In this document: positions 61,445-64,000 of the stretch, in pieces
Numbering within the stretch: position 1 is the first letter of the stretch
Layout of the letters: every line of letters starts with the position of its first letter
From: Streptomyces vietnamensis
Lineage (GTDB): Bacteria; Actinomycetota; Actinomycetes; Streptomycetales; Streptomycetaceae
Length of the DNA: 64,000 bases
Assembly (NCBI RefSeq): GCF_000830005.1
Contig: NZ_CP010407.1
Span: 868,001-932,000 of the forward strand
Direction of reading: 5' to 3'
Position numbers and translations under genes: made by a program
Notes under the pieces: generated by a model
Databases searched by the model: none
What the model was told of the DNA's origin: nothing
What the model saw: only the letters and a program-made list of their open reading frames with translations

Positions 61445-63502
61445 TCAACCACGCTCCGTTCGTACGGAGTTGTCCGACGCGCCGCGGGCGTCCCGGCCGC
61501 CCCGGCCGTGGAGTTCGGCCAGGCCCCGGCGGGTGGCGGCCACCACCACCCGGTCCCCCGCGCCGAGGAGACGATCCGGCCGGAGACGCCAGTCCTGGCC
61601 GGAGCCGCCTCCGCGCCCGCGTCCGTCGAGGGCGATGACCCGCCAGGCACCCGGCCGGAAGGCCTCGGCGACGGTCCGGCCCTCCAGGAGCGGGTGGTCC
61701 GCGACGTCCACGGCGGCGAAGAGGAGGACGCGGCGCTCGACCGGTACGGCGCCGAAGACCTGGCGGCCCATCATGGCGCCCGCGAAGGCGGGTGCGGCGA
61801 GGTGGGAGACGCTGCGGCTCCGGGTGAGGGCCCCGGGATGGGCGGTGCGCAGGGTGCGGAAGACGGCGGTGGCGAAGTCGTCGTCGAACAGGCGCAGGAC
61901 GACCCGCAGGTCCGGGGTGACGGCGCGGGCGGAGAGCGCGGCCTCCAGGTTGGTGATGTCGACGCTGGTCAGGGCGAGGAGGGCGCGGGCGCGGTGGATG
62001 CGGGCGGCTTCCAGGACGCCCTCCTCGGTGACGTCGCCGATGACGGTGGGCACGCGCAGCCGGCGGGCGAGGGCGATGCCCCGGGCCTCCGGGTCGGATT
62101 CGACGCACACCACCGGGATGTTCAGCCTGCGGAGCCGGGCGAGGACACGGGTGCCGACCTTGCCGAGCCCGAGGAGCACGACGTGGCCGGAGAGTCCGCG
62201 CGGCGGGCGGCGCAGGGCGGTCGCGGTGCGGAAGGTGCCGAGGCCTTCGAGGAGGGCGGCGACGATCACCGGGAGCAGCAGGAGGCCGACGAACCCGGCG
62301 AGGATCTGGAGCAGTTGGCGGCTGGTCGGCTCGCCGACCGCCGGGTCGCCGATGGCGAAGATGTCGAGCAGCGTCAGATAGGCGGCGTGCAGGGGGTGGT
62401 CGCCGGTGGTGAAGGTGGAGGTGAGGGCGAGCGCGAGGACGGCGGCGACGGCGCCCGCGAGGGACCAGCGCAGACGGCGGGAGAAGAGGGAGGCGACGGG
62501 CAGCGCGGAGGCGGCGAGGCGGGCCGTGGGGAGGGCCGGGCCCGCCGGGGTGACCGCTTCGAGGGTGACGGCGGCCCGTCCGGTGGCGGCGGCGACCGTC
62601 CGGTCGTCCGGCAGGAGGCGGGGGCCGGCGTCGCCGCTGCGCTCGGAGCCCTCGCAGCCGACCGGGTCGCCGGCGGTGGCGGAGAGCAGGGCGAGCGTGC
62701 AGAGCCCGGGGTCGGGTGCCTGGCCCGCGACGGGCGGCCGGTCCACGGCGTGCAGCAGCAGTCCCCCGGCCTGCACCACCTTGCTGGTGCCCGCGACGGC
62801 GGCCGCGGCGAGGCCGGGGGCGGCGGTGTCGACGTCGGAGAGGACCGTGGTGGCGGCGTCCAGCTTCTCCGGGTCGAGGCCGGGTTCGGCGACGGCGGCG
62901 GCCTGGTCGAGGAGGGTTTCGAGGTGCTGGCCGAGCTTGCGGTTGTAGAGCCGGATCACCAGGCGCAGGCGGGGGTTGAGCCGGCGGGCGGTGAGCGCGG
63001 CCCGGATGTTGGTCTCGTCGTCCTCGTGGACGAGGGCGAGGGCGGCGGCGCGCTCGACCCCGGCGTCCGTCAGGGCCCGGTCGTCCGCCTCGGCGGACTC
63101 GACGACCCGCAGGACGCCGGTGGGATCGTCCCCGGGGGATCCGGCCACGGCACCGGCCCCGGTGGTGCGGGTGACGGCGGCGGTCACCCGGCCGAACAGG
63201 GCGAGCGCCCGGCCCGTGCGGCCCGCGGGCGTGCGGGGCGCGTCGGGCAGCGCCGGCACCAGGAGCGTGACCTGCTCCCCGTACACCTCGTGGAGTTCGC
63301 GCGCGAGGCGGTGGGCGAGGGCGTCGTCACCGCACACGATCATGTGCTCGGCGGGGGCGGTACGGGACTGCCGCTCGGGCCGGAGGGCGGGTGCGCCGAA
63401 GGGGCCGGCGGGGGCGGGGACGGACCGGCCCGCCGGCGCGGCGGGGGTCGCCGCGGGGCTCCCGTCCGGAACGGCGTTGCTCTGATGCGGGTATGAGGGC
63501 AC
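61445..63502 (-). CDS. Two-RCK potassium-channel-like protein (TrkA-N/ion channel/TrkA-N)
   Basis: About 685 residues. First NAD-binding RCK/TrkA-N domain (~55-300; HMIVCGDDALAHRLARELHE), then two membrane helices with a pore-like segment between them (LRWSLAGAVAAVLALALTST; AAYLTLLDIFAIGDP; LLQILAGFVGLLLLPVIVAAL), then a second Rossmann RCK (SGHVVLLGLGKVGTRVLARL) and a TrkA-C-like end. The pore loop lacks a clear TVGYG filter: its place is LLDIFAIGDPA. So it may be a non-selective or non-channel member of the CASTOR/RCK-like group. GTG 63502 gives VPSYPHQS; the start is uncertain. Confidence 0.8.
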   Translation of the reverse strand: MPSYPHQSNAVPDGSPAATPAAPAGRSVPAPAGPFGAPALRPERQSRTAPAEHMIVCGDDALAHRLARELHEVYGEQVTLLVPALPDAPRTPAGRTGRALALFGRVTAAVTRTTGAGAVAGSPGDDPTGVLRVVESAEADDRALTDAGVERAAALALVHEDDETNIRAALTARRLNPRLRLVIRLYNRKLGQHLETLLDQAAAVAEPGLDPEKLDAATTVLSDVDTAAPGLAAAAVAGTSKVVQAGGLLLHAVDRPPVAGQAPDPGLCTLALLSATAGDPVGCEGSERSGDAGPRLLPDDRTVAAATGRAAVTLEAVTPAGPALPTARLAASALPVASLFSRRLRWSLAGAVAAVLALALTSTFTTGDHPLHAAYLTLLDIFAIGDPAVGEPTSRQLLQILAGFVGLLLLPVIVAALLEGLGTFRTATALRRPPRGLSGHVVLLGLGKVGTRVLARLRRLNIPVVCVESDPEARGIALARRLRVPTVIGDVTEEGVLEAARIHRARALLALTSVDITNLEAALSARAVTPDLRVVLRLFDDDFATAVFRTLRTAHPGALTRSRSVSHLAAPAFAGAMMGRQVFGAVPVERRVLLFAAVDVADHPLLEGRTVAEAFRPGAWRVIALDGRGRGGGSGQDWRLRPDRLLGAGDRVVVAATRRGLAELHGRGGRDARGASDNSVRTERG

Positions 63503-63663
63503 GTCACAAGGATGCCCTGCGCCACCGACAGCGGGTCCGGGCCCGCTCGACGGGGTCGGCACCACCCGGGCGGACGCACGACTCGCCGCCGTACGCCACA
63601 CCCGCTACGCCGGTCGGCGCACTCCGATCTGCGCGGTCCGCGCCTCCTTCCTACGGTGGCTGA

Positions 63664-64000
63664 ATGATCGTCACGTCAGCTGTCCGTCACGCCGCCGCCG
63701 GTTCCGCGGCGCTGCTGTTCGTGCTGCCCGTTCCGGCGGCCGTCGCCTCTCCCGCCACTCCCGTCTCCCGGGTCGTGTCCTCCGTCGGGGAGCCCACTCC
63801 GCCCGCGCGCCAGTACGTCGACCGGACACGGCTCTCCCGGAAGGGCACCCAGGTGCAGCGGCTGCCGGGCGCGCCCGCCGTGCCCTCGGTCTCCGCGCTG
63901 TCGTGGGTGGTGGCGGACGCCTCCTCGGGCGAGGTGCTCGCCGCGCGGAACGCGCACCGGAAGCTGCCCCCGGCGAGCACCCTGAAGGCGCTGTTCGCGC
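63664..64000 (+). CDS. D-alanyl-D-alanine carboxypeptidase, N-terminal part (runs off right edge)
   Basis: 112 residues before the window ends. A signal peptide (~1-28, AAAGSAALLFVLPVPAAVASPA) is followed by a linker and the start of the penicillin-binding domain: SWVVADASSGEVLAARNAHRKLPPASTLKALFA. The Ser and Lys of ASTLK are the SxxK active site. The family trims pentapeptides in the cell wall. Promoter side is divergent from the RCK protein. Confidence 0.85.
   Translation, partial: MIVTSAVRHAAAGSAALLFVLPVPAAVASPATPVSRVVSSVGEPTPPARQYVDRTRLSRKGTQVQRLPGAPAVPSVSALSWVVADASSGEVLAARNAHRKLPPASTLKALFA

Noticed and set aside
61424..63496. 690-codon plus-strand frame
   Set aside because: Antisense to the RCK protein; low-complexity Gly/Glu composition.

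Overview
The window is chromosomal DNA of a high-GC actinomycete, most likely Streptomyces or a close relative. Evidence is the strong G/C bias at third codon positions, frequent GTG and TTG starts, GTGA/ATGA start-stop overlaps, an F420-dependent oxidoreductase, SpoIIE-type phosphatases, an NmtR-type repressor and REP-like intergenic repeats of Streptomyces type. I see no rRNA, tRNA, CRISPR array, replication origin or intact mobile element.

Layout. (1) 1-7.0 kb, stress/accessory genes: the start of a TPP enzyme leaving the left edge, an SRPBCC protein, an F420 oxidoreductase, a HAD phosphatase, topoisomerase IB, a CYP152-type peroxygenase, a DUF6328 membrane protein and a phosphoesterase. 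(2) 7.07-22.5 kb, one co-directional, tightly packed block: TPP oxidase/decarboxylase, fused FAD + Fe-S dehydrogenase, enolase-superfamily enzyme, GH15 glucoamylase-like protein, a seven-gene cation/proton antiporter module in the order of the archaeal Mbh membrane arm, and a molybdopterin oxidoreductase that has lost all four Fe-S cysteines, with a small His-rich helical partner. This is the most unusual part of the window. (3) 22.6-34.8 kb, regulators and secreted proteins: STAS antagonist, wHTH, IS256 remnant, M4 metalloprotease divergent from a large LuxR (LAL) regulator, Lrp/AsnC regulator, transposase remnant, SCO0607-like lipoprotein, SpoIIE phosphatase, lectin fragment, HATPase anti-sigma factor, TetR. 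(4) 34.8-36.5 kb, a decayed gene with a restriction-endonuclease-like domain and frameshifts. (5) 36.7-46.2 kb: dhaKLM, a FadH-like 2,4-dienoyl-CoA reductase with a PadR regulator and a perfect palindromic operator, a REP-like repeat cluster, an NmtR/P1B-4 metal efflux pair with shared operator, and an FAD monooxygenase-like protein. (6) 46.2-54.7 kb: two tandem secreted tripeptidyl-aminopeptidase-like hydrolases, a DUF2252 protein, a GntR regulator with a near-consensus operator and a 20-bp repeat over its stop codon, an APC permease and a conserved hypothetical. (7) 55.0-64 kb: a three-gene glycerol/glycerol-3-phosphate operon, Nudix, a P450, a two-RCK channel-like protein and the start of a D-Ala-D-Ala carboxypeptidase.

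How genes work together. DhaKLM and the glycerol operon both deal with C3 polyols. STAS, HATPase and SpoIIE proteins suggest partner-switching control of an alternative sigma factor; three sigma-B-like promoters are proposed in region 1 and before region 2. Region 2 looks like an electron-transfer/ion-pumping unit fed by flavin and Mo enzymes, but its substrate chemistry cannot be read from sequence alone.
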